Assembly (NCBI GenBank): GCA_035299425.1
Contig: DATGWP010000202.1
Coordinates: forward strand, 29,964-93,963
Direction of reading: 5' to 3'
Source: Bog-950 sp035299425
Lineage (GTDB): Bacteria > Bacteroidota > Bacteroidia > Chitinophagales > LD1
DNA length: 64,000 bases
In this document: positions 16,811 to 25,330 of the stretch, piece by piece
How the letters are laid out: each line of letters starts with the position of its first letter
Numbering within the stretch: the first letter of the stretch is position 1
Notes under the pieces: model-generated
The model's input: the letters and a program-made list of their open reading frames with translations, nothing else
What the model was told of the DNA's origin: nothing
The model's database searches: none
Position numbers and translations under genes: made by a program

Positions 16811-18691
16811 ATGTTTAAAGAATATGATGTAATAGTGGTGGGGGCCGGCCATGCAGGGTGCGAAGCTGCAGCCGCTGCTGCCAATATGGGAAGTAGCGTG
16901 CTGCTGGTTACCATGAACATGCAAACTATAGCCCAAATGAGTTGCAACCCCGCTATGGGTGGAATTGCCAAGGGACAAATAGTGCGTGAGATTGACGCCC
17001 TGGGAGGATACTCGGGAATAGTGAGCGATAAGAGCATGGTGCAGTTCAGGATGTTAAACAGAAGCAAGGGGCCGGCAATGTGGAGTCCCCGCACCCAGAA
17101 CGATAGGATGATGTTTGCAACTGTGTGGAGAACCATGCTGGAGGGTACCAAAAATGTGGATTTCTGGCAGGATATGGTGGGTGGGCTGTTGGTAAAGGGT
17201 AATAAAGTGTGCGGAATCCGCACAGGAATGGGGATAGAGATACCGGCAAAATCGGTGGTTTTGACCAACGGGACCTTCCTGAACGGGCTGATACATATAG
17301 GCGAGAAAAATTTTGGGGGCGGTAGGGCCGGAGAAAAAGCTGCCTACGGTATAACCGAACAGCTGGTTGAATTAGGCTTTGAGTCGGGCAGAATGAAGAC
17401 GGGTACCCCGCCGCGCCTGGATGGCCGCAGCTTGGACTACAGCAAAATGGAAGAGCAGTTTGGCGATGAGGAAGTAACAGGATTCTCATATAAAAAGGAG
17501 TCAACCCCTTTTGGCGCCAACAAGGCAAGGAAACAGCTTAGCTGCCATATAACCTACACCAACCAAAAGGTGCACGATATACTAAGGACAGGGTTTGATA
17601 AAAGCCCCATGTTCAGTGGCAGAATAAAAGGGCTTGGACCGCGTTATTGCCCCAGCGTGGAAGATAAAATAGACCGCTTTGCCGATAAGGAACGTCACCA
17701 ACTGTTTGTAGAGCCGGAGGGATGGGATACTTGTGAGATATACGTAAACGGCTTTTCTACCAGTCTGCCCGAAGATGTGCAGTACAAGGCGCTGAAGGAA
17801 GTACCGGGGTTTGAGAATATGAAGATGTTCAGGCCGGGATATGCTATTGAGTATGATTATTTTCCGCCTACGCAGCTCGATTTATCGCTGGAGACCAAGC
17901 TAATAAAGGGATTATTCTTTGCCGGGCAGATAAACGGTACCACAGGCTACGAAGAAGCTGCCTGCCAGGGCCTGATGGCAGGGATAAATGCCCACCGCTC
18001 GGCCAAAGAGGAAGAAGCGTTGGTTCTAAAGCGCTCTGATGCGTACATTGGAGTATTGATAGATGACCTGATAAATAAAGGAACGGAGGAGCCATACAGG
18101 ATGTTTACCAGCCGTGCTGAGTATAGAATACTGCTTAGACAGGATAATGCAGACCTGCGATTGACTGAACTAGGGCATAAGATAGGCCTGGCAGATGATG
18201 AAAGATACGAGCGGGTAAAGCAAAAGAAGGCGGCTATACAAGAGATAAGGGACTATTTAGGAAGCTATGGAGCAGAGCCGGCAGAGATAAATGCTACGCT
18301 GGAAGAAGCCGGCACAGCCCCTTTAAACCAAAAAATAAAACTGGATAAGGTGCTGATGCGCCCCCAAGTGAGTATGGATACCCTGCGAAAAGGGGTGAAG
18401 GCACTGGATGAATTCTTAAGAAAGTACGATAGAGACTTTATAGAATCGGCTGAAATAGTAATGAAATACGATGCCTATATAGAGAAGGAAATGGAACTGG
18501 TAGAGAAAATGGGTAAGCTGGAGGATATAAAGATAAACCCTGACTTTGATTACAGTCAGCTAAAGTCGCTGAGCATAGAGGCAAGGCAGAAACTGGCAAA
18601 GATAAAACCTACCAGCCTGGGCCAGGCAAGCCGTATCAGTGGCGTTTCGCCTGCCGATGTATCGGTACTACTGGTGCGCATGGGCAGATAA
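16811..18691 (+). CDS. mnmG: tRNA uridine-5-carboxymethylaminomethyl(34) synthesis enzyme MnmG (GidA)
   Basis: A 626-residue FAD enzyme that works with MnmE to place the cmnm5 group on U34 of certain tRNAs. Visible features are the FAD Rossmann motif GAGHAGCEAA (11-20), the MSCNPAMGGIAKGQ block, GPRYCPSVEDK (about 275-285), and AGQINGTTGYEEAACQG (about 367-384). The C-terminal helical domain ends near the end of the protein. Length is normal. In many bacteria mnmG lies near the replication origin, and here two parS-like palindromes precede it. By hand count about half of its Arg codons are AGA/AGG, more than in most genes nearby. The next gene starts 8 bp after the stop, so they are probably co-transcribed. 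Confidence 0.97.
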   Translation: MFKEYDVIVVGAGHAGCEAAAAAANMGSSVLLVTMNMQTIAQMSCNPAMGGIAKGQIVREIDALGGYSGIVSDKSMVQFRMLNRSKGPAMWSPRTQNDRMMFATVWRTMLEGTKNVDFWQDMVGGLLVKGNKVCGIRTGMGIEIPAKSVVLTNGTFLNGLIHIGEKNFGGGRAGEKAAYGITEQLVELGFESGRMKTGTPPRLDGRSLDYSKMEEQFGDEEVTGFSYKKESTPFGANKARKQLSCHITYTNQKVHDILRTGFDKSPMFSGRIKGLGPRYCPSVEDKIDRFADKERHQLFVEPEGWDTCEIYVNGFSTSLPEDVQYKALKEVPGFENMKMFRPGYAIEYDYFPPTQLDLSLETKLIKGLFFAGQINGTTGYEEAACQGLMAGINAHRSAKEEEALVLKRSDAYIGVLIDDLINKGTEEPYRMFTSRAEYRILLRQDNADLRLTELGHKIGLADDERYERVKQKKAAIQEIRDYLGSYGAEPAEINATLEEAGTAPLNQKIKLDKVLMRPQVSMDTLRKGVKALDEFLRKYDRDFIESAEIVMKYDAYIEKEMELVEKMGKLEDIKINPDFDYSQLKSLSIEARQKLAKIKPTSLGQASRISGVSPADVSVLLVRMGR

Positions 18692-18698
18692 AAGCAAA

Positions 18699-20417
18699 AT
18701 GAAGGTGAGAGAAAGAGCTAAAGTCAAATTTATCGGGAATAAAATACCGCTTAAAGCGAGTCTTAAAAGGCTAATGCACCTGTTGCTTTTGGTATTGGTA
18801 GTAGCTACGCAAAACCGCTGTGCCCAGGAGAGCGTACCACTCGGAGGCCCACAGGATACAGCACCACCCGAACTTAAAAAAGCAAGCCCACCCAACAAAA
18901 CAATTCATTTTAGAAGCGAAAAAATAAAGCTAACGTTTAATGAATTCATAAAAGAAACCGGATTTGCCCAGACGTTAATCTCTCCACCCAATGCCAAGCG
19001 CCCGGTTTTTCATGTTGAAGGGCGTACACTAACCATAAAACTGAAGAGCGCCCTGCGCGATAGCACAACTTACACTATCAATTTCGGCGACGACCTTAAA
19101 GACATCAATGAGGGCAATGCAGCGCCTAACTTTACGTATGTATTTTCTACCGGCAGCTTTATCGATTCGCAAAAAGTGAACGGAAACCTCCTTTTGGCTA
19201 AAGACAACACACCTGCAAAAGATGTGGTAATTGCTCTTTATCCGAACGATTCCATAGATGGCATTTTAAGATCAAAGCCTTATTACTTTGCTAAAACAAA
19301 TGAGTCCGGAAATTTTAAACTCGAAAATATTAAGGCCGGCAAGTACTGGATTTATGCATTGCAGGACGCCAACTATAATTACATATACGATCAGCCTAAC
19401 GAGTTGATTGCATTTTCTGACTCACTTATTGACCTGAACGATACAATTGCCCCAACTGTTAATTTAAATCTGTTTGATGAAAACCGGAAATTGTTAAAGT
19501 TGGACGAAGTAAGAAGCCTCAGCCCTGGCCAACTACAAATTGTTTACAACCGTCCGATAAAAACCTTTAAATTGGATTGGAAGGGGTACTCTAAAGATGA
19601 TTTTGCCTACATATATCCCACCAATGACACCATAATATATTGGTTTTCAAAATATTACAGTGAAAAAGACACCTTTTACCTCACCGCTAACGATACCCTT
19701 TTAGACACGCTGAGGATGGAATTGAAGTTTATTAAAAAAGATTCGCTTTACGCGGGGAACAAATATTTATTAAGTGTTCCAAATCAAGCAGTTGCACGGA
19801 AAAATGATACAACAAAAACTAATATTTCCAGTCTGCAAGAGCTTAATAAACCGCTTAAAATAAATTTCTCGAGGCCTATTACGGAAATAAGCGCGTATAA
19901 AAAGCTTCGGATTTTGGTGGATTCGACATTATCGGGCCCGGAAGCTAAATTTACGGTGGACGAAAAAACCAAAATGTTCATCCTGGTAGATTTTGAGAAA
20001 AAGGAAAACACCAAATACACCGTTGAAATTCCTGACTCAACAGTCCGCGATATTTTTGGCATGTGGAACAGAAAGCTGGTGCAACAGTTTACCACCAACA
20101 GCAAAAACAGCTACGGCAACCTGAACATAACCCTGAAGACAGAGCACCCCGAAAAATACTATGTGATAAAACTGCTGAATGCGGCAGGAGAGTTGGTGAA
20201 GGAATTTTATTTGACCGGTAACGGAGAAAGAAAAGTAAGTGTAAACAATATACTGGCCGGCAACTATAAGTTTGTAGTAATAGAAGATGAAAACAAAAAC
20301 GGTGAATGGGATACCGGTAACTTTAAAGAGAAGCGCCAACCGGAAAAAATATTTACCTACAAAGATAGTTACCAGCTAAAAGGAGGCTGGGACCTGGATG
20401 TGGAAGTGAAGTTTTAA
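18699..20417 (+). CDS. Ig-like domain lipoprotein (Big_5/SbsA-like)
   Basis: About 570 residues from ATG at 18699. An in-frame ATG at 18774 gives a cleaner lipoprotein signal (MHLLLLVLVVATQNRCA, lipobox cysteine at the end) and may be the true start. The mature N-terminus SVPLGGPQDTAPPELKKASP is a recurrent opening of Bacteroidota Ig-like lipoproteins, followed by a Big_5-like Ig domain (TYTINFGDDLKDINEGN region). The middle part holds further beta-rich segments, and the C-terminal part ends with a carboxypeptidase-regulatory-like IEDENKNGEWD turn. It is presumably anchored in the outer membrane. It begins 8 bp after mnmG and probably shares its transcript; the role is unknown. Confidence 0.75.
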   Translation: MKVRERAKVKFIGNKIPLKASLKRLMHLLLLVLVVATQNRCAQESVPLGGPQDTAPPELKKASPPNKTIHFRSEKIKLTFNEFIKETGFAQTLISPPNAKRPVFHVEGRTLTIKLKSALRDSTTYTINFGDDLKDINEGNAAPNFTYVFSTGSFIDSQKVNGNLLLAKDNTPAKDVVIALYPNDSIDGILRSKPYYFAKTNESGNFKLENIKAGKYWIYALQDANYNYIYDQPNELIAFSDSLIDLNDTIAPTVNLNLFDENRKLLKLDEVRSLSPGQLQIVYNRPIKTFKLDWKGYSKDDFAYIYPTNDTIIYWFSKYYSEKDTFYLTANDTLLDTLRMELKFIKKDSLYAGNKYLLSVPNQAVARKNDTTKTNISSLQELNKPLKINFSRPITEISAYKKLRILVDSTLSGPEAKFTVDEKTKMFILVDFEKKENTKYTVEIPDSTVRDIFGMWNRKLVQQFTTNSKNSYGNLNITLKTEHPEKYYVIKLLNAAGELVKEFYLTGNGERKVSVNNILAGNYKFVVIEDENKNGEWDTGNFKEKRQPEKIFTYKDSYQLKGGWDLDVEVKF

Positions 20418-20437
20418 ACTCCTCCAGGTAAGAACAA

Positions 20438-20507
20438 CCACCCCGTCTTCGCTTCGCTCAGACACCCCTCCTTAAGTGCCGCCGCGGCAGCGGCGAAGGA
20501 GGGGAAT
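20438..20507. repeat. double-hairpin intergenic repeat, copy A
   Basis: Layout: CCACCCCGTC, a TTCGCTTCG stem segment, ACACCCCTCCTTAAG, a GCCGCCGCGGCAGCGGC palindrome, then GAAGGAGGGGAATC. CCCCTCC pairs with GGAGGGG around the inner GC-rich hairpin. Copies B (37016-37080) and C (49821-49875) share the outer blocks but have different inner stems. It follows the Ig lipoprotein gene and may double as its terminator. Confidence 0.7.
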
Positions 20508-20561
20508 CTAACAGCCAAATACCGTTAACAACGCTTAGCGGAATATTCTCTGCATACTTTT

Positions 20562-20569
20562 TATGTTTG
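20562..20569 (+). promoter_or_regulatory. -7 promoter box of the carbonic anhydrase gene
   Basis: TATGTTTG is an exact TAnnTTTG match ending 7 nt before the ATG, implying a leader of only a few nucleotides or none. No clear -33 TTTG at the usual distance. Confidence 0.45.
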
Positions 20570-20576
20570 CCATACA

Positions 20577-21098
20577 ATGGGATTAATACTACCGGTTAAT
20601 GGCATAGCGCCTAAGTTTGGAGAGAACAACTACATAGCAGAAAATGCTACCGTGGTAGGCGATGTGGTTACAGGTGCCGATTGCAGCATCTGGTTTCAGG
20701 CGGTGGTGCGTGGCGATGTGCATTACATACGCATGGGCAACAAAGTAAATGTGCAGGATGGCGCCATACTGCACTGCACGTATCAGAAAGCACCACTTAA
20801 CATAGGCAACAACGTGAGTATAGGCCACCGGGCTATTGTGCATGGCTGCACCGTGCACGATAATGTATTGATAGGCATGGGCGCCATAGTGATGGACCAT
20901 GCGGTAATAGGAGAGAACAGCATTATAGCCGCCGGTGCAATAGTGCTGGAGAATACCATTGTAGAACCGGGCAGCATCTATGCCGGTATACCGGCTAAAA
21001 AAGTAAAGGAGGTTGATAAAGAGAATTTCAGAAACCTGATAGAACGTATAAGCAATAATTATGTAATGTACTCGGGTTGGTTTAAAAATCCGGAGTAG
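20577..21098 (+). CDS. gamma-class carbonic anhydrase family protein
   Basis: A 173-residue left-handed beta-helix (hexapeptide repeat) protein. Three metal-ligand histidines are in the expected pattern at H66, H84 and H89 (AILHC...SIGHRAIVHG). Arg45-Asp47 (VVRGDV) and Gln60-Asp61 are conserved active-site neighbours. It is likely a cytoplasmic trimer that hydrates CO2 or acts as a related YrdA/PaaY-type protein; enzymatic activity in this subfamily is often unproven. It lies just upstream of idi with a 6-15 bp gap and is probably co-transcribed. Confidence 0.88.
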   Translation: MGLILPVNGIAPKFGENNYIAENATVVGDVVTGADCSIWFQAVVRGDVHYIRMGNKVNVQDGAILHCTYQKAPLNIGNNVSIGHRAIVHGCTVHDNVLIGMGAIVMDHAVIGENSIIAAGAIVLENTIVEPGSIYAGIPAKKVKEVDKENFRNLIERISNNYVMYSGWFKNPE

Positions 21099-21113
21099 AA
21101 AAATGTGGAACAA

Positions 21114-21653
21114 ATGGAAGATTTGAATAAAGAAGAAGAGGTAGTATTAGTTGATGAAGAGAATAATGTGCTGGGCTATGTGGGCAAGTTAGAAGCGCAC
21201 CAAAAGGCACTTCTGCATAGGGCTATTAGTGTTATAATCTTCAATAGCCAAGGCGAGCAATTGGTGCAGCAACGCGCCTTCAATAAGTATCACTTTGCCG
21301 GTATATGGAGCAATAGCTGTTGCAGCCACCCGCGCAAGGATGAATCTTTTCAGGCAGCTGCCGAGCGGCGTTTGCACGAAGAGCTGGGCATTAACACACC
21401 ACTGAAAGAAGAGTTCAACTTCATCTACAAAGTATACGATGAAAAAAGCGGGCTAACCGAGTGGGAGTACGACACGGTATTTACCGGTGTGTATGATGGC
21501 GAGGTTGATTTCAATAAAGATGAAGTAGCTGCTATAAAATGGATGAGTAACGCCGAGCTGCAAGAAGGGTTGACCGAAACACCGGAGCAGTTTTCGTTTT
21601 GGTACAAAACCATTTTTGAAGAGATGAAGAAACGCGGTACTATTACCTTATAA
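21114..21653 (+). CDS. idi: isopentenyl-diphosphate delta-isomerase, type I
   Basis: A Nudix-fold enzyme of about 179 residues that interconverts IPP and DMAPP in isoprenoid synthesis. The catalytic Cys is in WSNSCCSHP. The Nudix helix is AAERRLHEELGI. The second catalytic acid lies in TEWEYDTVF. Metal-binding His residues occur in the HFAGIWSNSCCSHP region. ATG at 21114 is chosen; an in-frame GTG at 21105 would add MEQ. It is downstream of the carbonic-anhydrase-like gene and followed by a large hairpin, suggesting the transcript ends there. Confidence 0.95.
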   Translation: MEDLNKEEEVVLVDEENNVLGYVGKLEAHQKALLHRAISVIIFNSQGEQLVQQRAFNKYHFAGIWSNSCCSHPRKDESFQAAAERRLHEELGINTPLKEEFNFIYKVYDEKSGLTEWEYDTVFTGVYDGEVDFNKDEVAAIKWMSNAELQEGLTETPEQFSFWYKTIFEEMKKRGTITL

Positions 21654-21667
21654 TCACTCTTAAATTT

Positions 21668-21738
21668 CTCACTGAACGCACGAACAACACAGACTTTTGA
21701 TGTAGTGCCTATTCTGTGTTGTTCGTGCTGTCTGTGAG
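21668..21738. repeat. long two-part inverted repeat with a perfect 16-bp stem
   Basis: GCACGAACAACACAGA (21678-21693) pairs perfectly with TCTGTGTTGTTCGTGC (21713-21728). Outside it, CTCAC (21668-21672) pairs with GTGAG (21734-21738). The loop is 19 nt. It lies between idi and the O-methyltransferase gene. There is no U-run, so it is not a classical terminator; it may be a dispersed hairpin repeat. Confidence 0.7.
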
Positions 21739-21754
21739 AACAAAAACATATCCC

Positions 21755-22393
21755 ATGCACTTAGTATCGCAAGCACTAGAAAATTACGTGGAACAATTTT
21801 CATCACCGGAAGATGAAGTGCTTCGTGAGCTATCACGCGAAACGCATTTGAAAATACAAATGCCCCAAATGGTATCGGGCCATATACAAGGCCAGGTGCT
21901 GCAGTTTATATCGCAACTGCTACAGCCAAAGCGCATACTTGAGATAGGCACCTTTACCGGCTACTCAGCTATATGCCTGGCTAAAGGCTTAACAGCTGAT
22001 GGCCTACTGCATACCATTGACATAAACGAAGAACTGCAATCCATGTGCGCGCGGTACTTTGAAAAAGCCGGTGTAGCCAACAAAATAAAGCACCATGCGG
22101 GCAATGCAAAAGAGATTATACCTACACTGGAGGAGACCTTCGACCTGGTGTTTATAGATGCCGATAAAATCAATTACAGCGCATACTACGATTTGGTGTT
22201 TGATAAGGTGAGAGTTGGGGGCTATATTATAGCCGACAATGTACTGTGGAGCGGCAAGGTGCTGGAAGAGAAAAAAGACAAGGATACGCTGGCTATACAC
22301 CAATACAACGAAAAAATTGCCAATGACCCACGTGTTAAAAACTTCATTTTAACACTTCGCGACGGGTTAAATATCGTATACAAAACAGGATAG
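21755..22393 (+). CDS. O-methyltransferase (class I SAM-dependent, COG4122/YrrM-like)
   Basis: A 212-residue cytoplasmic enzyme. ATG at 21755 is chosen because the longer reading frame would run into the hairpin repeat. SAM-binding motif I is ILEIGTFTGYSAICLA, and motif II lies around LHTIDINEELQ. The metal/catechol-type signature is FDLVFIDADKINYSAYYD followed by IIADNVLWSGKV. These fit the family that includes catechol/caffeoyl-CoA O-methyltransferases and YrrM; the actual substrate is not evident. Confidence 0.88.
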   Translation: MHLVSQALENYVEQFSSPEDEVLRELSRETHLKIQMPQMVSGHIQGQVLQFISQLLQPKRILEIGTFTGYSAICLAKGLTADGLLHTIDINEELQSMCARYFEKAGVANKIKHHAGNAKEIIPTLEETFDLVFIDADKINYSAYYDLVFDKVRVGGYIIADNVLWSGKVLEEKKDKDTLAIHQYNEKIANDPRVKNFILTLRDGLNIVYKTG

Positions 22394-22472
22394 CTCACAA
22401 CATTATGTGCGCACCTTACGTTAGAATGTGGACAGCATGTGCATAAGTTCGTAATTGGTAAAAAGTCGCATC

Positions 22473-23780
22473 ATGAAAAATCTGCTAGCCCTGTTTTCTA
22501 CTCTATTGGTTTTCACTGCATCTGCCCAGCAGAAACAGGATATACTGCAATACATAGAACGTTACAAACAGATAGCCATTGATGAAATGGTGCGCTCTAA
22601 AATACCCGCCAGCATCACTATAGCACAAGGTATACTAGAGTCTGGTGCCGGCACATCGGTGCTATCGCGCAACAGCAACAACCACTTTGGTATTAAATGC
22701 AAAGAAGACTGGACCGGTGGCAAATACTACCACGATGACGATAAGCCACAGGAGTGTTTCCGGGTATATACCAATCCACGTGAATCATTTGCCGACCACT
22801 CCGACTTTTTGTTGACCCGTCCGCGTTACGCGCCTTTGTTTCAGTTATCGCTTACATCATATAAATATTGGGCACTGGGGTTAAAAGAAGCCGGCTACGC
22901 TACCAACCCTAAATACGCCAGCCTGCTGATAAACTATATAGAAGAATATAAACTGGCTGAACTTGATATAGCGGGTGTAGCCATGATAGAGGAACGGGAA
23001 AAGATGCTGAAAGATGCACCGGCAGTGGATGAAAAAGCTATGGCTAAAATAAACGCTCACCACAACAGCCACGATAATAGCGTAGTGGTAGTTGAAGATG
23101 TAAAACCTAAGGAACACCATAAAGAAGCCGTAGTAGCAGAAGTGAAGAAAGACGAAAATATCCGCCAGGAATACTCGGTAAATGGCATCCGCGCTATTAA
23201 GGCCGAGGGCAACGAAGACCCATTTAAGGTAGCTTACGAATACAACATTGATTACTCATACATCATGCAGTATAACGACCTGACCACCGGTGAGCGTTTT
23301 AAAGATGGCGAGTATGTGTACCTGCAAAATAAAAAAGGCCGCGGAGCAGAAGCCACTTATACGGTGTTGCCGGGAGAGAGCATGCGCGACATATCGCAGA
23401 AGACAGGTGTAAAGGTGCGCGACCTGTATACCAAGAATGCCATGCACATGAATGACCAGGTACACGCCGGTCAAACAGTAAGCCTGCAGGAGAAGAGAAC
23501 AGTATCTCCGCGCACAATGACCTATGCCGAATACCTGAAGGTGCAAACCAAACTGGCCGAACAAGCCAAAGCAAAACCGGCAGAAACACCGGTGCAGAAA
23601 AATGCGCAACCACAGCAGGCAGCTATTACCAATAACAACAATGCTTACCAGGTGCAGAAGAGCGACACGCTATACTCTATAGCCCGCAAGTTCAACACAT
23701 CGGTAGAAGAGTTAAAAGAGAAAAACAACCTCGAAACTTCGGAGTTGAAACCGGGGCAGACGCTGGTGGTTGCAGATTGA
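22473..23780 (+). CDS. secreted LysM-containing glucosaminidase (peptidoglycan hydrolase)
   Basis: A 435-residue protein with a signal peptide (MKNLLALFSTLLVFTASAQ); ATG at 22473 is preferred over the ORF start 18 bp upstream. Residues about 20-170 are a glucosaminidase domain with the catalytic Glu in GILESGAGTS, then NNHFGIK and the CFRVYTNPRESFADHSDF segment. A charged linker (about 180-235) leads to three LysM-like peptidoglycan-binding modules. The last two are clear: YTVLPGESMRDISQKTG and YQVQKSDTLYSIARKFN. It likely cleaves the glycan strand during growth or division. A strong hairpin terminator follows. Two single-domain relatives lie about 3 kb downstream. Confidence 0.92.
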   Translation: MKNLLALFSTLLVFTASAQQKQDILQYIERYKQIAIDEMVRSKIPASITIAQGILESGAGTSVLSRNSNNHFGIKCKEDWTGGKYYHDDDKPQECFRVYTNPRESFADHSDFLLTRPRYAPLFQLSLTSYKYWALGLKEAGYATNPKYASLLINYIEEYKLAELDIAGVAMIEEREKMLKDAPAVDEKAMAKINAHHNSHDNSVVVVEDVKPKEHHKEAVVAEVKKDENIRQEYSVNGIRAIKAEGNEDPFKVAYEYNIDYSYIMQYNDLTTGERFKDGEYVYLQNKKGRGAEATYTVLPGESMRDISQKTGVKVRDLYTKNAMHMNDQVHAGQTVSLQEKRTVSPRTMTYAEYLKVQTKLAEQAKAKPAETPVQKNAQPQQAAITNNNNAYQVQKSDTLYSIARKFNTSVEELKEKNNLETSELKPGQTLVVAD

Positions 23781-23801
23781 GTCGAGCTCACAAAAACATT
23801 A

Positions 23802-23833
23802 AAAAACGGCACCGGAAATTTCCGGTGCCGTTT
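23802..23833 (+). terminator. Rho-independent terminator after the LysM glucosaminidase gene
   Basis: AAAACGGCACCGGAAA and TTTCCGGTGCCGTTTT form a perfect GC-rich stem followed by TTTTG, 22 bp after the stop codon. Confidence 0.85.
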
Positions 23834-23888
23834 TGTTATAGAACATTTGTAAGGATTACATTGTTGTAACGACAGAATAAGTAAAAAC

Positions 23889-24560
23889 ATGTACAGGGTA
23901 ATACCAAATTTTTTGACAGCAGTATTTGCACTTGTTTCGCTTACTTCGTGCGGGCAGAAAAACAATGCTGCAAAAGCAACAACGAATACGAAAACCAACA
24001 CGATAATTATGGATGAGAATGTAAAGTTAGATACCATCACCTTTGGTGGCGGGTGTTTTTGGTGCACAGAAGCCATTTTTCAGCGCCTGAACGGTGTACA
24101 GTCTGTAGCATCGGGCTATAGCGGCGGAAATGTTAAAAACCCCACTTACCGCGAAGTATGCAGTGGCATGACCGGCCACGCCGAGGTAATACAAATAACC
24201 TATGACCAAAACAAGATAAGCCTGGCCGAGATACTGGAGGTGTTTTTTAAAACGCACGACCCTACCACGCTTAACCGCCAGGGGGGCGATGAGGGAACGC
24301 AATACCGCTCGGTAATATTTTACAACAGCGATGAGCAGAAGAAAATAGCCGAAGAAATTAAAAGCGGTCTGGACAAAAGCGCAGCGTTTGATGCACCGAT
24401 AGTAACTGAAATAAGCCCTATGACAGTGTTCTACAAGGCGGAAGATTACCACCAGGATTACTATAACCTGAACAAGGACAAAAATTCGTATTGCAGCTAT
24501 GTGATAGTGCCCAAGATTGAAAAGTTTGAGCACTACTTTACGGATAAGATAAAGAAGTAA
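23889..24560 (+). CDS. msrA: peptide-methionine (S)-S-oxide reductase MsrA, lipoprotein form
   Basis: A 223-residue enzyme that reduces methionine-S-sulfoxide in proteins. The N-terminus (about 1-20) ends in a lipobox (VSLTSCGQKN), so it is probably anchored in the cell envelope. A Thr/Lys-rich linker follows. The catalytic motif GGGCFWCTEAIFQ (Cys nucleophile) is near residue 54, and the conserved GGDEGTQYRSVIF and EDYHQDYY segments follow. No MsrB domain is fused. Envelope-anchored MsrA would protect exported proteins. A 16-bp perfect hairpin follows the stop. Confidence 0.95.
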   Translation: MYRVIPNFLTAVFALVSLTSCGQKNNAAKATTNTKTNTIIMDENVKLDTITFGGGCFWCTEAIFQRLNGVQSVASGYSGGNVKNPTYREVCSGMTGHAEVIQITYDQNKISLAEILEVFFKTHDPTTLNRQGGDEGTQYRSVIFYNSDEQKKIAEEIKSGLDKSAAFDAPIVTEISPMTVFYKAEDYHQDYYNLNKDKNSYCSYVIVPKIEKFEHYFTDKIKK

Positions 24561-24565
24561 CGCTG

Positions 24566-24598
24566 AGAAGTTCCACTTTTTGAAAAAGTGGAACTTCT
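24566..24598 (+). terminator. perfect 16-bp hairpin after msrA
   Basis: AGAAGTTCCACTTTTT and AAAAAGTGGAACTTCT pair fully around a single G, 5 bp after the msrA stop. A related hairpin occurs at 30532-30559. Confidence 0.7.
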
Positions 24599-24633
24599 AT
24601 AATACCCTATTACTATAATTCCAACCATCCTCA

Positions 24634-24641
24634 TATATTTG
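24634..24641 (+). promoter_or_regulatory. -7 promoter box of hpt
   Basis: TATATTTG exactly matches TAnnTTTG, 16 nt before the hpt ATG. No good -33 box is visible. Confidence 0.45.
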
Positions 24642-24657
24642 GCGAAAGCAAGATTGA

Positions 24658-25209
24658 ATGGAGAAGCAGGTACGGCTTAACGACAAAACATTCCGCCTAT
24701 ATAAAAGCGAAAATGAAATACTTAACGCTGTAAGGAATGTGGCGCACCAGATAAACGAAGATTACATAGGCAAACGCCCTTTGCTGATACCGGTTCTTAA
24801 CGGCTCGTTTATGTTTGCCAGCGACCTGATAAAGGAACTAATGCTGGATTGCGAGTTATGCTTTATTAAAGCAGCCTCTTATGCAGGCACATCCTCTACC
24901 GGCGAGGTAGCTACCATAATAGGCTTAAGCCACGAAGTAGAAGGGCGCCACATTATCATTATAGAAGACATAGTAGACACCGGTAACACACTGGCAAAAA
25001 TATTACCCCTGTTTTTGCAACAGAACCCCGCATCGTTGAAAATTGCCTCGCTGCTGATGAAACCCCTTGCACTTAAGCATGACCTGAAGGTAGACTATGT
25101 AGGCATGGAAATACCGAACGAGTTTATAGTAGGCTACGGCCTGGATTACGATGGCCTTGGCCGCAACCTGCGCGATATATACCAAGTGGTAGATGAGCCC
25201 GGGGTTTAG
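24658..25209 (+). CDS. hpt: hypoxanthine phosphoribosyltransferase
   Basis: A 183-residue purine-salvage enzyme converting hypoxanthine/guanine and PRPP to IMP/GMP. The PRPP-binding motif is IIIIEDIVDTGNTLAKIL (Glu-Asp pair then DTGxT) near residues 101-118. The PVLNGSFMFASDL loop near 43-55 and the C-terminal VDYVGMEIPNEFIVGYGLDYDG block (base-binding and Mg2+ residues) are also typical. Length is normal. It stands alone between msrA and a flavoprotein gene, with its own -7 box. Confidence 0.95.
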   Translation: MEKQVRLNDKTFRLYKSENEILNAVRNVAHQINEDYIGKRPLLIPVLNGSFMFASDLIKELMLDCELCFIKAASYAGTSSTGEVATIIGLSHEVEGRHIIIIEDIVDTGNTLAKILPLFLQQNPASLKIASLLMKPLALKHDLKVDYVGMEIPNEFIVGYGLDYDGLGRNLRDIYQVVDEPGV

Positions 25210-25239
25210 GGCGTAAATAGATTTTTAGACTGCCACACC

Positions 25240-25315
25240 GGAATAATGGATAAATGGAATATTGGAATGAATACTCTTATAAGCGCTTCCATTGTTCCAC
25301 TATTTCACCATTCCA
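25240..25315. repeat. imperfect inverted repeat of TGGAATA-type units
   Basis: About 27 bp starting GGAATAATGGATAAATGGA is roughly inverted (about 19 of 27 positions by eye) in 25289-25315, ending CACCATTCC. The spacer carries TTATAAGCG. It is low-complexity, T/GGAAT-rich filler between hpt and the next gene. Confidence 0.4.
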
Positions 25316-25330
25316 AATAAGCACAGCACA

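Noticed and set aside
25240..25315. Possible riboswitch or attenuator before the flavoprotein gene
   Set aside because: The inverted repeat is low-complexity TGGAATA-type sequence with many mismatches and no conserved RNA motif that I recognise.
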